Source: a virus
DNA: 28,402 bases
Direction: 5' to 3' (one strand)
IMG/VR virus record: IMGVR_UViG_3300032287_002785
Coordinates: 1 to 28,402 of that record
Every line of letters starts with the position of its first letter. Position 1 is the first letter of the stretch. Position numbers and translations under genes: made by a program. This document shows positions 22,706 through 28,402 of this stretch, piece after piece. Under the pieces are notes generated by a model. It had not been told where the DNA came from and searched no databases. It saw only the letters and a program-made list of their open reading frames with translations.

Positions 22706-22909
22706 CTACGTGTCATCCGAATCCGAATGTCTCGCAGCGTCCTGCCAGGTTTCAATTTGTCGAAGCGACCAGAACGGACGATTTTTGTCCCAGATCAGAG
22801 GCTCAGGAATTTTTCCATCGTTGCGCCATCGCAGGATTGTTCTTCGCGACACGCCCAACGCTCGAGCGAATTGATTTTGATCGAACAGTCGAAAACGGTT
22901 ATCCTCCAT
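22706..22909 (-). CDS. Small helix-turn-helix DNA-binding protein (AlpA/excisionase-like)
   Basis: This 67-residue protein has F-A-R-A-L-G-V-S-R-R-T-I-L-R-W-R-N-D-G-K-I-P-E-P (about residues 14-37), a MerR-type winged helix seen in AlpA, excisionase and phage regulators. W-S-L-R-Q-I-E-T-W follows as the end of the domain. The ATG has a weak ribosome site. The 67-base gap to the next gene (22639-22705) shows no clear promoter. It sits between the replication genes and the subtilase and structural genes. It may therefore regulate the switch to late genes. No integrase is visible, so a true excisionase role is not supported here. Confidence 0.7.
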   Translation of the reverse strand: MEDNRFRLFDQNQFARALGVSRRTILRWRNDGKIPEPLIWDKNRPFWSLRQIETWQDAARHSDSDDT

Positions 22910-22922
22910 GAATCGATTCTCG

Positions 22923-23153
22923 CTATGTGAATGGGACTATCGGGGCGATGGTGAAACCGTGCTTGATGGCCAACATCTTCAAATCAACCACAGCCTCTTC
23001 AACGCTCGATGATGCCTCGATCAAAAGCGCTACCGCGTGCATTGCTTCAATCAACGCCTCTTTGCTCGGGCAGCCTAGTTGAACGCCTTGCCCGTCCACC
23101 TCTCCAAAGGCAAGGACAAACAATTTCTTTTCTTCTCTGATCGCTACTATCAC
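22923..23153 (-). CDS. Small hypothetical protein
   Basis: This 76-residue protein has a GTG start that overlaps the stop of the RusA-like gene (GTGA at 23150-23153). It begins M-I-V-A-I-R-E-E-K-K-L-F-V-L-A-F-G, then has a helical part (E-A-L-I-E-A-M-H-A-V-A-L-L-I-E) and ends with a short beta strand. The alternation of strand and helix suggests a compact alpha/beta fold. There are no motifs I recognise. The coupling suggests it belongs with DNA replication or recombination functions. Confidence 0.55.
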   Translation of the reverse strand: MIVAIREEKKLFVLAFGEVDGQGVQLGCPSKEALIEAMHAVALLIEASSSVEEAVVDLKMLAIKHGFTIAPIVPFT

Positions 23154-23668
23154 ACCACCTCCCGTATCTCGACATCGACTCTTTCATGCTCCGTCGTCCA
23201 TCGCCGTTCGATGAGCTTGTACCGAAACACTTGCTTGTCATCCTGCCATGCGATTCCAGTCAACGCATCTTCAAGACATCGCACTAGCTTTGCTAGATCG
23301 GGCGATTGTGCGTGATGTTTAGGTGATGATGATTTCACCACGTTGGCATTCGAACCGCTGCCATAGTGCGATTGTGGACGTTTGAACCAGAAGATTATTG
23401 ATAGTTCGATTGGATTCGTAAGCATCTTGAAGGATTGTTGATCCATCGCGAGCAACGCAACCGATTTTACTTCTTGCATGTACGACAAAGATTTTGGATT
23501 ATCATCTTTCGCAAACGTTAGTACTCTCCCATTCTTCGTGATTGGTTGGCCTTGGTTGTTGTACCGCACTAAAGCCTGCTTGCTTCCACGTTGCTGACCG
23601 CGACCGAGGACAGTGAACCGCAATGCTCGATCGACTTGTGTCGTTGGTTCGAATAGGAAATCGTTCAT
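23150..23668 (-). CDS. RusA-like Holliday junction resolvase
   Basis: The start is the ATG at 23668 (172 residues), because it overlaps the previous stop as ATGA. A longer frame to 23842 only shadows the neighbouring gene. The RusA family pattern is present: an N-terminal R-F-T-V-L-G beta strand, a basic middle segment, and S-P-D124-L-A-K-L-V-R then L-E-D134-A-L-T-G, W-Q-D143-D-K-Q-V. The Asp residues would bind the metal. RusA cuts four-way junctions made during recombination and replication. It is longer than classic RusA (about 120) because of an N-terminal extension and a loop around residues 95-115. It sits with the replication gene and the RecT/YqaJ pair. Confidence 0.75.
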   Translation of the reverse strand: MNDFLFEPTTQVDRALRFTVLGRGQQRGSKQALVRYNNQGQPITKNGRVLTFAKDDNPKSLSYMQEVKSVALLAMDQQSFKMLTNPIELSIIFWFKRPQSHYGSGSNANVVKSSSPKHHAQSPDLAKLVRCLEDALTGIAWQDDKQVFRYKLIERRWTTEHERVDVEIREVV

Positions 23669-24501
23669 GCGACTGCGCTCTCCTCGATCGTAACAGACTT
23701 CGGTGTGGGGGCTGGCACCGGAGGGACTAGCTTCCGAAGTTTGTCCCAACTCTCGCCGTTCGACTCGCAAACCTTTCTCACGATCGCTTTCAAGTACGAT
23801 TCCGGCCTCGAGACTTCGCCTGGTTGCTTGAGTCGATCGCATGCATCGTCCACCGAGTCACGATCGAACTCAACGCCGATCCAGCACGCCTGCCAAACGA
23901 GCTCCCGATCGAGCTTGACTTTCAGCCTAGCGAACCGATTGGCGGATTCCACCACCCGATCAACAAAACTTTTTTCAACAACACCCACCGACCAACAAAC
24001 CGACCAATCGCGGGTTGGGTTGGGTTGGGTGTGGTTGGGTTGGAATTGGTTGGGTTGGGTTGGGTTGGGTTGGGTTGGGTTGGGTTGGGTTGGGTTAGGC
24101 AACGATTTTCCAGGAATGTCCTGGACAGTCGCGGACAATGGCGGACATTCACCGGACAGATTAGAAATCCCTGTGTTTTTTGAACGCTCGGCACGCTTGC
24201 GGACACGGTCCGACAAGTAGTCAGGTCGATGATCTTCCCAGTCATGTATCGACAGCGTCTGGTCGTTGCGGTCGAGCCATCGACACGCTATCAGAGCCTC
24301 CACAAGCTGTTTTTCATCCCCTTCCCATCCTGCGTAATCAGCGATTTCTTGATTCGAAAATCGCGACAAGTCTCCATCTTCAGCGAACTGCGCGGCTAGC
24401 ATCCACAACGATTCCAATAGCCCGACGACAGCGTAAGAAGGTAGTCCTAACTCACGTTGTAGCCGTCGGAATTTTGGATGTGTTGTTGTGCCAATCTTCA
24501 T
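23665..24501 (-). CDS. Replication initiator or helicase-loader-like protein with NPTQP repeat linker
   Basis: This 278-residue protein begins MKIGTTTHPKFRRLQRELGL. The N-terminal 105 residues (Y-A-V-V-G-L-L-E-S-L-W, F-S-N-Q-E-I-A-D-Y-A-G-W, L-I-A-C-R-W-L-D) form a winged-helix domain like phage replisome organisers and DnaD-type loaders. A repeat linker (about 135-163) reads NPTQP three times, then NQFQP, NHTQP and NPTR. The C-terminal domain (about 175-265) contains S-Y-L-K-A-I-V-R-K, a helix typical of the DnaD-like tail. It would bind the phage origin and load the helicase. AAGGAAGG precedes the ATG. The linker is encoded by a pentanucleotide repeat, so a change of repeat number not divisible by three would break the frame. 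Confidence 0.6.
   Translation of the reverse strand: MKIGTTTHPKFRRLQRELGLPSYAVVGLLESLWMLAAQFAEDGDLSRFSNQEIADYAGWEGDEKQLVEALIACRWLDRNDQTLSIHDWEDHRPDYLSDRVRKRAERSKNTGISNLSGECPPLSATVQDIPGKSLPNPTQPNPTQPNPTQPNQFQPNHTQPNPTRDWSVCWSVGVVEKSFVDRVVESANRFARLKVKLDRELVWQACWIGVEFDRDSVDDACDRLKQPGEVSRPESYLKAIVRKVCESNGESWDKLRKLVPPVPAPTPKSVTIEESAVA
24012..24094 (+). repeat. (TTGGG)n telomere-like repeat inside the replication gene
   Basis: On the plus strand TTGGG repeats run from about 24012 to 24094. Nine GGG tracts are perfectly spaced every five bases (24052 to 24094), with four more at 24012-24029 and one at 24036. The unit encodes N-P-T-Q-P when read in three-unit periods on the minus strand. GGG tracts two bases apart are a strong G-quadruplex motif on the strand opposite the mRNA sense. 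A five-base unit can slip and shift the frame. Confidence 0.9.
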
Positions 24502-24547
24502 TCCATTTGACCTTCCTTTTCTCGGTCCCTATGTTCATTTCCTAAGT

Positions 24548-24579
24548 GCAGGGGCAACGCACATGCGACGTTCCCCTGC
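24548..24579. promoter_or_regulatory. Inverted repeat (hairpin) upstream of the replication gene
   Basis: GCAGGGG C AACG and CGTT CCCCTGC pair with one bulged C, giving an 11-bp stem and a 9-base loop. It lies in the 118-base gap (24502-24619) before the replication gene. No T run follows on the minus strand, so it is not a standard terminator. An operator or an mRNA control element is more likely. Nothing else convincing lies in the gap. Confidence 0.4.
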
Positions 24580-24619
24580 TTCACCGATTGCAGCTATGAA
24601 TCTCTGCGGCTCTGAGTGC

Positions 24620-24922
24620 TCACCAGCGTTTCGAGTCCGACTTCCCCGGACACACCGACGCCCTCGGTATGCTCTCAAAAAGTTCCATTTGTGTTTGAGC
24701 TACCTCACCTCGAGGCACGCTTATCATTCCTTTGTCATCAATCGTGAGTTTTCCTTTGTTTGCAAGCAACTCGAGCTCGCGTATCCAGTGTTCGAAGCTA
24801 GCCCTTGGCCAATCCGCTCCGAAGTTCCCGAGGTGATGCAATTCCGATGCTGCCTCGGTTAGTTTGATAGGCTCGCGGTAGGATCTGATGAAATCAATCA
24901 AGTCTTGCGATTGTTGACTCAC
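24620..24922 (-). CDS. Small hypothetical protein, helical
   Basis: This 100-residue protein starts at a GTG that overlaps the upstream stop (GTGA at 24919-24922). It begins MSQQSQDLIDFIRSYREPIK, followed by L-T-E-A-A-S-E-L-H-H-L-G, then a helix with W-I-R-E-L-E-L-L-A-N-K-G-K-L-T-I-D-D-K-G. The last part resembles a winged-helix wing, so it could bind DNA. It lies between early genes and the replication gene. The family is unknown. Confidence 0.6.
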   Translation of the reverse strand: MSQQSQDLIDFIRSYREPIKLTEAASELHHLGNFGADWPRASFEHWIRELELLANKGKLTIDDKGMISVPRGEVAQTQMELFESIPRASVCPGKSDSKRW

Positions 24923-25317
24923 GGATTCACCTCGATCTCAATCCCAAATAGTGTGCCGTCCTCAAAGGTGTATAACTCAAACGCTTCTTGCCAACTATGA
25001 ATGCGACACAACAGCATAAGAGTATCTGAATACCAATTAACTCTAGCTCTTAAACTGCCTTTGTTAATCAGCCACTTTTCACGATACGGATCAAACTCCG
25101 CTGCACTAGCGAATGGTCGATACTTTGGTTCAACGACTTGCTCTATTAGGTCTTCCCACATCGGTCCACCTTGCGTCAACACACGGCCATCATGTAGCAA
25201 AAGACAGAGCGATCCATTTTCTCGCTCGACGACCATATCGACCGAATTCACATAACGTACTGTTACAGTCTCATTGTTACGCATCTTCCACTTCTGCCCA
25301 ACTTCGAACTTGCTCAC
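24919..25317 (-). CDS. Small hypothetical protein, early region
   Basis: This 132-residue protein has a GTG start overlapping the previous stop (GTGA at 25314-25317). It begins MSKFEVGQKWKMRNNETVTV, and continues V-R-Y-V-N-S-V-D-M-V-V and L-L-H-D-G-R-V-L, an N-terminal SH3-like or small beta-barrel pattern often seen in phage proteins (K-V-G-Q-x-W-x-x-R-x-G style). The C-terminal half has W-Y-S-D-T-L-M-L-L-C-R-I-H-S-W-Q-E-A-F-E-L-Y. No catalytic motif is visible. It is part of the early gene string between the RecT gene and the replication gene. Confidence 0.6.
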   Translation of the reverse strand: MSKFEVGQKWKMRNNETVTVRYVNSVDMVVERENGSLCLLLHDGRVLTQGGPMWEDLIEQVVEPKYRPFASAAEFDPYREKWLINKGSLRARVNWYSDTLMLLCRIHSWQEAFELYTFEDGTLFGIEIEVNP

Positions 25318-25673
25318 TCAATCACCTCATAAACCGTCGCATTCTTCCCACTCACCTTACAGACTCGCGTCCCGACGATGCGAATCTTCGGCCCACCGAA
25401 CATGCGATCGCTAATGAGATCGCTTGCACGCCTGCGGTACGTGTTACGTTTCGCGAAGTTAGAAGTGCATCGTTCCGCCACTTCGTTCGATGTCGCTTGA
25501 CCTAGCTCACGTAGGCACCGTAGAAACGTGTGATGCATTCCCCCAAGTTGCTTCTGAATGCCAGCGGCGGCTTGCTTGCTTGTCTCAGGATCGCTAGAGC
25601 GTGCTAGCGACTCTGCCCAAGAGAACAGGTCGGGCGCTGGTAACGTTTCCGCTTGTTCAAGAGCGTCCATCAC
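25314..25673 (-). CDS. Winged-helix-like early protein
   Basis: This 119-residue protein begins with GTG then ATG; the GTG overlaps the RecT stop by one base (TAGTG). The segment D-P-E-T-S-K-Q-A-A-A-G-I-Q, followed by H-H-T-F-L-R-C-L-R-E-L-G and A-T-S-N-E-V-A-E-R-C, and A-K-R-N-T-Y-R-R-R-A-S-D-L, matches a small phage winged-helix type I have seen next to recombination genes. It probably binds DNA. The C-terminus forms a strand pair (I-R-I-V-G-T-R-V-C-K-V-S-G-K-N-A). The function in the phage is unknown. Regulator or recombination accessory are possible. Confidence 0.6.
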   Translation of the reverse strand: MMDALEQAETLPAPDLFSWAESLARSSDPETSKQAAAGIQKQLGGMHHTFLRCLRELGQATSNEVAERCTSNFAKRNTYRRRASDLISDRMFGGPKIRIVGTRVCKVSGKNATVYEVIE

Positions 25674-26479
25674 TACGCATCCTGTGGGCTGGAGGCTTGT
25701 TCGTCGCTTGTCGCTTCAGGCTTGGAAAGCATGCCATCGAGTTGCGACTCTAAGAACGCCGTTCGGTTTCCGTTCATCGGTTGAACCTGGACAGCATCAA
25801 CAATTCGATCGTCATCGCGTTCGAATGCGTCATTGATGTCGGGAGACAGTGGCAGCCACTTCGAACAACGTCGAAACGCAGTCTTTTTAGCCATTTCGCA
25901 CCAATCGGTTACCCATGGACCACTGCCACCAGCCTTGGATCGCTTGCGAATCGATTCGACTTCATCCTTCGACATCACTTCCGATTTCGTCACACCATCT
26001 GCCATCTGAACGAAGCAATACGCTGCGATGATGTCACCAGACTCAGGAGGACGATTGCCGTCCGTTCGGTATGCCCATGGAATATGTTCCTCGACTTCCC
26101 CGAGGTTGTAGCGAAAGAGATCGCCTTGCCGAACCACATCGGCATGAATCTTCTTGACCACTCCCGAGCGATATGCCAGGACAACCAATCCTTTGTAGTC
26201 AAGAATCAACGTGCATTCCTTCCCGTAGGGGATGAGATGTGCATCGCGTCCGTTCGGTTCTAATCCCCATGCCGAGAGATCGAGCAAGCAGCGAACAAAA
26301 CTCTCTTGAGTGCAATCGTTCAACTTTGGAACCCGAGTCAGAGCAGTGATCGCGATGCGCATCATCCGCTCTGGTTTCATGTGCTTTGGTAGCACTTTTG
26401 CCACTTCCGATTTCAGTGCATCGGATTGCAACCAACCCTTGAGGCTCGTTGGTTTCTGTTGTGTTGTGATTGCCGTCAT
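25673..26479 (-). CDS. recT: RecT-type single-strand annealing protein
   Basis: This 268-residue protein shows the RecT pattern: an N-terminal helical part (W-L-Q-S-D-A-L-K-S-E-V-A-K-V-L-P-K-H), then R-M-M-R-I-A-I-T-A-L, the core C-L-L-D-L-S-A-W-G-L-E-P-N-G-R-D-A-H-L-I-P-Y-G, L-I-L-D-Y-K-G-L-V-V-L-A-Y-R-S-G and the end of the core W-C-E-M-A-K-K-T-A-F-R-R-C-S-K-W-L-P. RecT pairs with an exonuclease to recombine DNA by strand annealing. The partner YqaJ gene lies two bases upstream. The C-terminal 50 residues are low-complexity and probably disordered. Together they form a Red-like recombination system used in replication, repair and gene exchange. Confidence 0.9.
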   Translation of the reverse strand: MTAITTQQKPTSLKGWLQSDALKSEVAKVLPKHMKPERMMRIAITALTRVPKLNDCTQESFVRCLLDLSAWGLEPNGRDAHLIPYGKECTLILDYKGLVVLAYRSGVVKKIHADVVRQGDLFRYNLGEVEEHIPWAYRTDGNRPPESGDIIAAYCFVQMADGVTKSEVMSKDEVESIRKRSKAGGSGPWVTDWCEMAKKTAFRRCSKWLPLSPDINDAFERDDDRIVDAVQVQPMNGNRTAFLESQLDGMLSKPEATSDEQASSPQDA

Positions 26480-26481
26480 AG

Positions 26482-27372
26482 TTACTTCTTACCCTTTTTC
26501 ATACGCATGACTCGAAACGTTGCTTCCTGCACTTGATATGCTGCTCGCGTCTGTGCGAAGTAGCTGAATCCCGAACCATCGGGAAACGTGGCTTGTTCGG
26601 CATCGCCTAGCGCTGCCAAGAGTTGCGATTCGATCGCTTCTTTCTGATCGGTTAGTTCCTTGATCGCTTCTTTCTTTGCGGCAAGGTTCTGGGAAAGAGC
26701 CCACTCCGTCGGGCTCAGTTCCACAGTCTTCTTTGGCTCGCGCTTGAGTCGCTTGACGATCTCCAGCGTAGCCTTATCCCTCGAGGGCTCGACATCCTTC
26801 GTTACGTGCTTTTCCCACCAATCATTGAGGATATTCGCCAATTGATCGCAAAGTTTGTCAGAGCGTTCGATCTCAAACTGAACTACTCCTCTTCCAGGCA
26901 GTAACGCGAACAGATACGCCAGGTCTGCTTTCGTGCAAAGCAATTGAGCATGCACTTGCACTAGGTAGTTTTGCGGAACCTCATCCGTTCCTTCTGTTCC
27001 CCAGTCGCCGTAGACAGGACCAGCAAGTCCGGTCGTCTTGGCTTCCACAGGTCGCAGGGATCCAATGACTTGCGCATCGAGGGTAGCGGCGATCGGCAGA
27101 GTCTCATGGACGATACGTATGTTACGCCGTAGTTCGCCTAGCTTCTCTTCTGCCACATCGAGAACCGCCCGTTCAAAATGCTGCCCGAGCCTTGTGGCAG
27201 TGTTTCCTTGCCAGTCCGATAATCTGCCAGTCTTGTCCGCCCAAACGTCCCACGCTGATTGCCATGGGCTTACACCGAGGATTGCCGCAACGTCGCTAGC
27301 TCCGATCGCGTTTCTGCGTTCGGCAATCCATGCTGCTCGATCGAATACGGGTTCAACTTCAACTACACTCAT
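26482..27372 (-). CDS. YqaJ-type viral exonuclease
   Basis: This 296-residue protein has AAGGTGA six bases before its ATG. It carries the YqaJ/lambda-exo pattern: R-N-A-I-G-A-S-D-V-A-A-I-L-G (about 20-33), R-L-G-Q-H-F-E67-R-A-V, T-L-D99-A, V-E110-A-K112-T-T and Q-V-H-A-Q-L, which give the catalytic Glu, Asp, Glu, Lys and Gln set of the PD-(D/E)XK fold. It resects double-stranded ends 5' to 3' to give the single strand that RecT anneals. Residues about 215-260 (L-A-A-K-K-E-A-I-K-E-L-T) form a coiled coil, likely for oligomerisation or RecT contact. It is followed two bases later by RecT. Confidence 0.88.
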   Translation of the reverse strand: MSVVEVEPVFDRAAWIAERRNAIGASDVAAILGVSPWQSAWDVWADKTGRLSDWQGNTATRLGQHFERAVLDVAEEKLGELRRNIRIVHETLPIAATLDAQVIGSLRPVEAKTTGLAGPVYGDWGTEGTDEVPQNYLVQVHAQLLCTKADLAYLFALLPGRGVVQFEIERSDKLCDQLANILNDWWEKHVTKDVEPSRDKATLEIVKRLKREPKKTVELSPTEWALSQNLAAKKEAIKELTDQKEAIESQLLAALGDAEQATFPDGSGFSYFAQTRAAYQVQEATFRVMRMKKGKK

Positions 27373-27387
27373 AGGTCACCTTGGTCG

Positions 27388-27582
27388 CTATATTGCATTC
27401 AACTCATCCACCAATTCAAGCAACTGATCCGCCACAGATGACGCCAGTACATCCATACCATCGCCTCTCGCGTGAAGCCACTCGTCTGCAAGCTGCTTCA
27501 CCTTCGCAACCAACTCGGCATCAGACGGCAATTCGCCTCCGTCATATAACCACACATCGACTGGGCATCGTTCAGTTGCCAT
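27388..27582 (-). CDS. Small acidic hypothetical protein
   Basis: This 64-residue protein has GGAG nine bases before its ATG and overlaps the end of the upstream gene by 11 bases. It begins MATERCPVDVWLYDGGELPS, then is mainly helical (E-L-V-A-K-V-K-Q-L-A-D-E-W) and ends in L-L-E-L-V-D-E-L-N-A-I. It is rich in Asp and Glu. The function is unknown. It precedes the YqaJ gene by 15 bases. Confidence 0.65.
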   Translation of the reverse strand: MATERCPVDVWLYDGGELPSDAELVAKVKQLADEWLHARGDGMDVLASSVADQLLELVDELNAI

Positions 27583-28063
27583 ATTCGAACTCCGCTCCTA
27601 CCGCGTCAATGAGTCGATCGATCTCTAAGTCCACAGGATCTTTACATTTGCCAGATAGAAACTCTTTCCACTGTTTGAAATGACTCTCAACAGGATCCCT
27701 GACATTCTCGATCCATTGTTCCGCTGTCCATTCTTTAGAGCGACTCCGCAAAAATGCGATTGCACCCTCCCAGAACTCATCAGTGTTGCCAATCGTTACA
27801 TAAGTCTGGTTGCGGCCTATTGGGGTGCTGGCCTCGATGAAGCCTAGGGACCATGGTTGAAGCAATTCAGGAAATGGAAACTCATGCGGATCCATCTTGG
27901 CCCCTCGCAGCATCTTGAAGCGGGCTTCTGCCATCGATCCACTCGCCGGACCAGCTGCAATCTTTGCCTGATCGAATGGGATCGCTTCGTTCAAAGCCTT
28001 TGCGATTATCCGATACCCTTGCTCGAGCCCCTCAAGAGCAAATGCCGCCGCATCATCGTTCAT
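27572..28063 (-). CDS. Hypothetical early protein
   Basis: The start at the ATG at 28063 (163 residues, MNDDAAAFALEGLEQGYRII) is supported by AAAGGA six to eight bases upstream. A frame to 28192 would add 43 residues, some hydrophobic, but has no better site and crosses a hairpin cluster. The middle (P-W-S-L-G-F-I-E-A-S-T-P-I, then T-Y-V-T-I-G-N-T-D-E-F-W-E-G-A-I-A-F-L) looks like a compact alpha/beta domain. A charged helix (S-R-S-K-E-W-T-A-E-Q-W-I) follows. I recognise no family. It belongs to the early gene string before the recombination pair. Confidence 0.6.
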   Translation of the reverse strand: MNDDAAAFALEGLEQGYRIIAKALNEAIPFDQAKIAAGPASGSMAEARFKMLRGAKMDPHEFPFPELLQPWSLGFIEASTPIGRNQTYVTIGNTDEFWEGAIAFLRSRSKEWTAEQWIENVRDPVESHFKQWKEFLSGKCKDPVDLEIDRLIDAVGAEFEYGN

Positions 28064-28346
28064 AGTTTGGTCCTTTTCGAGAATGCGTGGCATCGTGACT
28101 CGATCCGCGGACCAACACGAACGACTCACGATGCAAGGGGGAGCTACCCCCAACACGCATGTGAGAAACATTGTTACGTTGCGCCACATCATGCGTCACC
28201 CCCTTCGCTGCCCAGAATGGCAACTTCGGTCTCTGCGCTCGTCTGTGGGGCGTTTGTGAAGTTTGGCGCGGCGTTGGCCGATCGTCGCTGTATCCTTGCT
28301 CCTTTAACAGCCTGCATTCACGTTGATTTAGTTCGTAGACGTTCAC
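28053..28346 (-). CDS. Possible small early protein, basic
   Basis: This 97-codon frame starts at a GTG that overlaps the stop of the partial gene at the right edge (GTGA at 28343-28346), with GGGAAGG upstream. The N-terminal part (M-N-V-Y-E-L-N-Q-R-E-C-R-L-L-K-E-Q-G-Y-S-D-D) looks coding. It becomes Arg/Gln/His-rich and then unusual (S-H-M-R-V-G-G-S-S-P-L-H-R), where it runs through strong inverted repeats. It overlaps the next start by 11 bases. The second half may therefore be wrong, for example after a sequencing error or a recent frameshift. Confidence 0.45.
   Translation of the reverse strand: MNVYELNQRECRLLKEQGYSDDRPTPRQTSQTPHRRAQRPKLPFWAAKGVTHDVAQRNNVSHMRVGGSSPLHRESFVLVRGSSHDATHSRKGPNYER
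28090..28151. repeat. Inverted-repeat cluster before the gene at 28063
   Basis: GCATCGTGACTCG (28090-28102) and CGACTCACGATGC (28122-28134) pair over 13 bases with a single C/C mismatch around a 19-base loop. Next to it, GGGGG AGCTA CCCCC (28137-28151) forms a second hairpin. A further ACGCATG/CATGCGT pair lies at 28155-28196. The cluster ends about 25 bases before the start at 28063. It could be an operator, an mRNA control structure, or a phage replication or packaging element. It does not fold as a tRNA. Confidence 0.45.
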
Positions 28347-28402
28347 GACTTCACCACCTTCCCTTCAAGGATTCGATGCATAAAATCATCGAACACTTCC
28401 TC
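28343..28402 (-). CDS. C-terminal end of an early gene (cut by right edge)
   Basis: The last 19 codons before a TGA at 28343-28345 are open to the window edge and read E-E-V-F-D-D-F-M-H-R-I-L-E-G-K-V-V-K-S. The TGA overlaps the GTG start of the next gene (GTGA), which supports coding. It is too short to identify. Confidence 0.5.
   Translation of the reverse strand, partial: EEVFDDFMHRILEGKVVKS

Noticed and set aside
24012-24094. Possible CRISPR array.
   Set aside because: The unit is five bases with no spacers, and it lies inside a coding frame.
28090-28151. Possible tRNA because of paired stems and a TAGCTC string.
   Set aside because: The stems do not give a cloverleaf, and no T-arm or anticodon arm can be placed.
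28064-28192. N-terminal extension of the gene at 28063, with a hydrophobic stretch like a signal peptide.
   Set aside because: The ATG at 28063 has a good AAAGGA site, and the extension crosses the inverted-repeat cluster.

Overview
This window looks like most of the structural, recombination and replication arms of a tailed double-stranded DNA phage (Caudoviricetes) or prophage. Every gene I can support lies on the minus strand. The genes are tightly packed, often with 1-11 base overlaps of the ATGA, GTGA or TAATG kind, so the window reads like one long co-directional transcript running from the right edge to the left. I see no tRNA, rRNA, CRISPR array, insertion sequence, integrase or attachment site. 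The host is probably a planctomycete. That is an inference from the style of the beta-rich structural protein at 8492-9646, the small secreted Cys protein with a C-x-N-G-x-C motif, and general composition. It is not proven.

Layout in transcription order (right to left). (1) 28.4-24.6 kb: small unknown early genes, a YqaJ-type exonuclease and a RecT annealing protein (a Red-like recombination pair), then small genes. (2) 24.5-22.7 kb: a replication-initiator or helicase-loader-like protein whose linker is encoded by a telomere-like (TTGGG)n repeat, a RusA-type resolvase and a small HTH protein. (3) 22.6-19.2 kb: an unknown gene, a subtilisin-type protease without a signal peptide, and a possible lysis or envelope cluster (secreted PKD-like protein, six-Cys secreted peptide, membrane-anchored coiled coil). 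(4) 19.2-11.9 kb: tail fibre and tip genes. These are a short protein related to the metalloprotease, a 746-residue fibre, a kelch-like protein, two tiny proteins, a coiled-coil protein, and an SGNH-esterase fibre with a collagen-like segment. (5) 11.8-9.9 kb: small and large terminase. (6) 9.9-7.9 kb: an unusual block (HTH protein, beta-rich structural protein, metzincin-like protease) where a portal gene would be expected. (7) 7.8-0 kb: protease/scaffold, decoration protein, major capsid protein, connectors, tail terminator, zinc-ribbon protein, tail tube, chaperone, and the start of the tape measure protein, which runs off the left edge.

The most interesting signals are these. A pair of related genes 10 kb apart share both ends, but only one carries a zinc-protease core between them. 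The phage encodes two extra proteases, a metzincin and a subtilase. A pentanucleotide GGG-rich repeat lies inside a replication gene, where changes in copy number would shift the reading frame. No portal gene is recognisable at its usual place.
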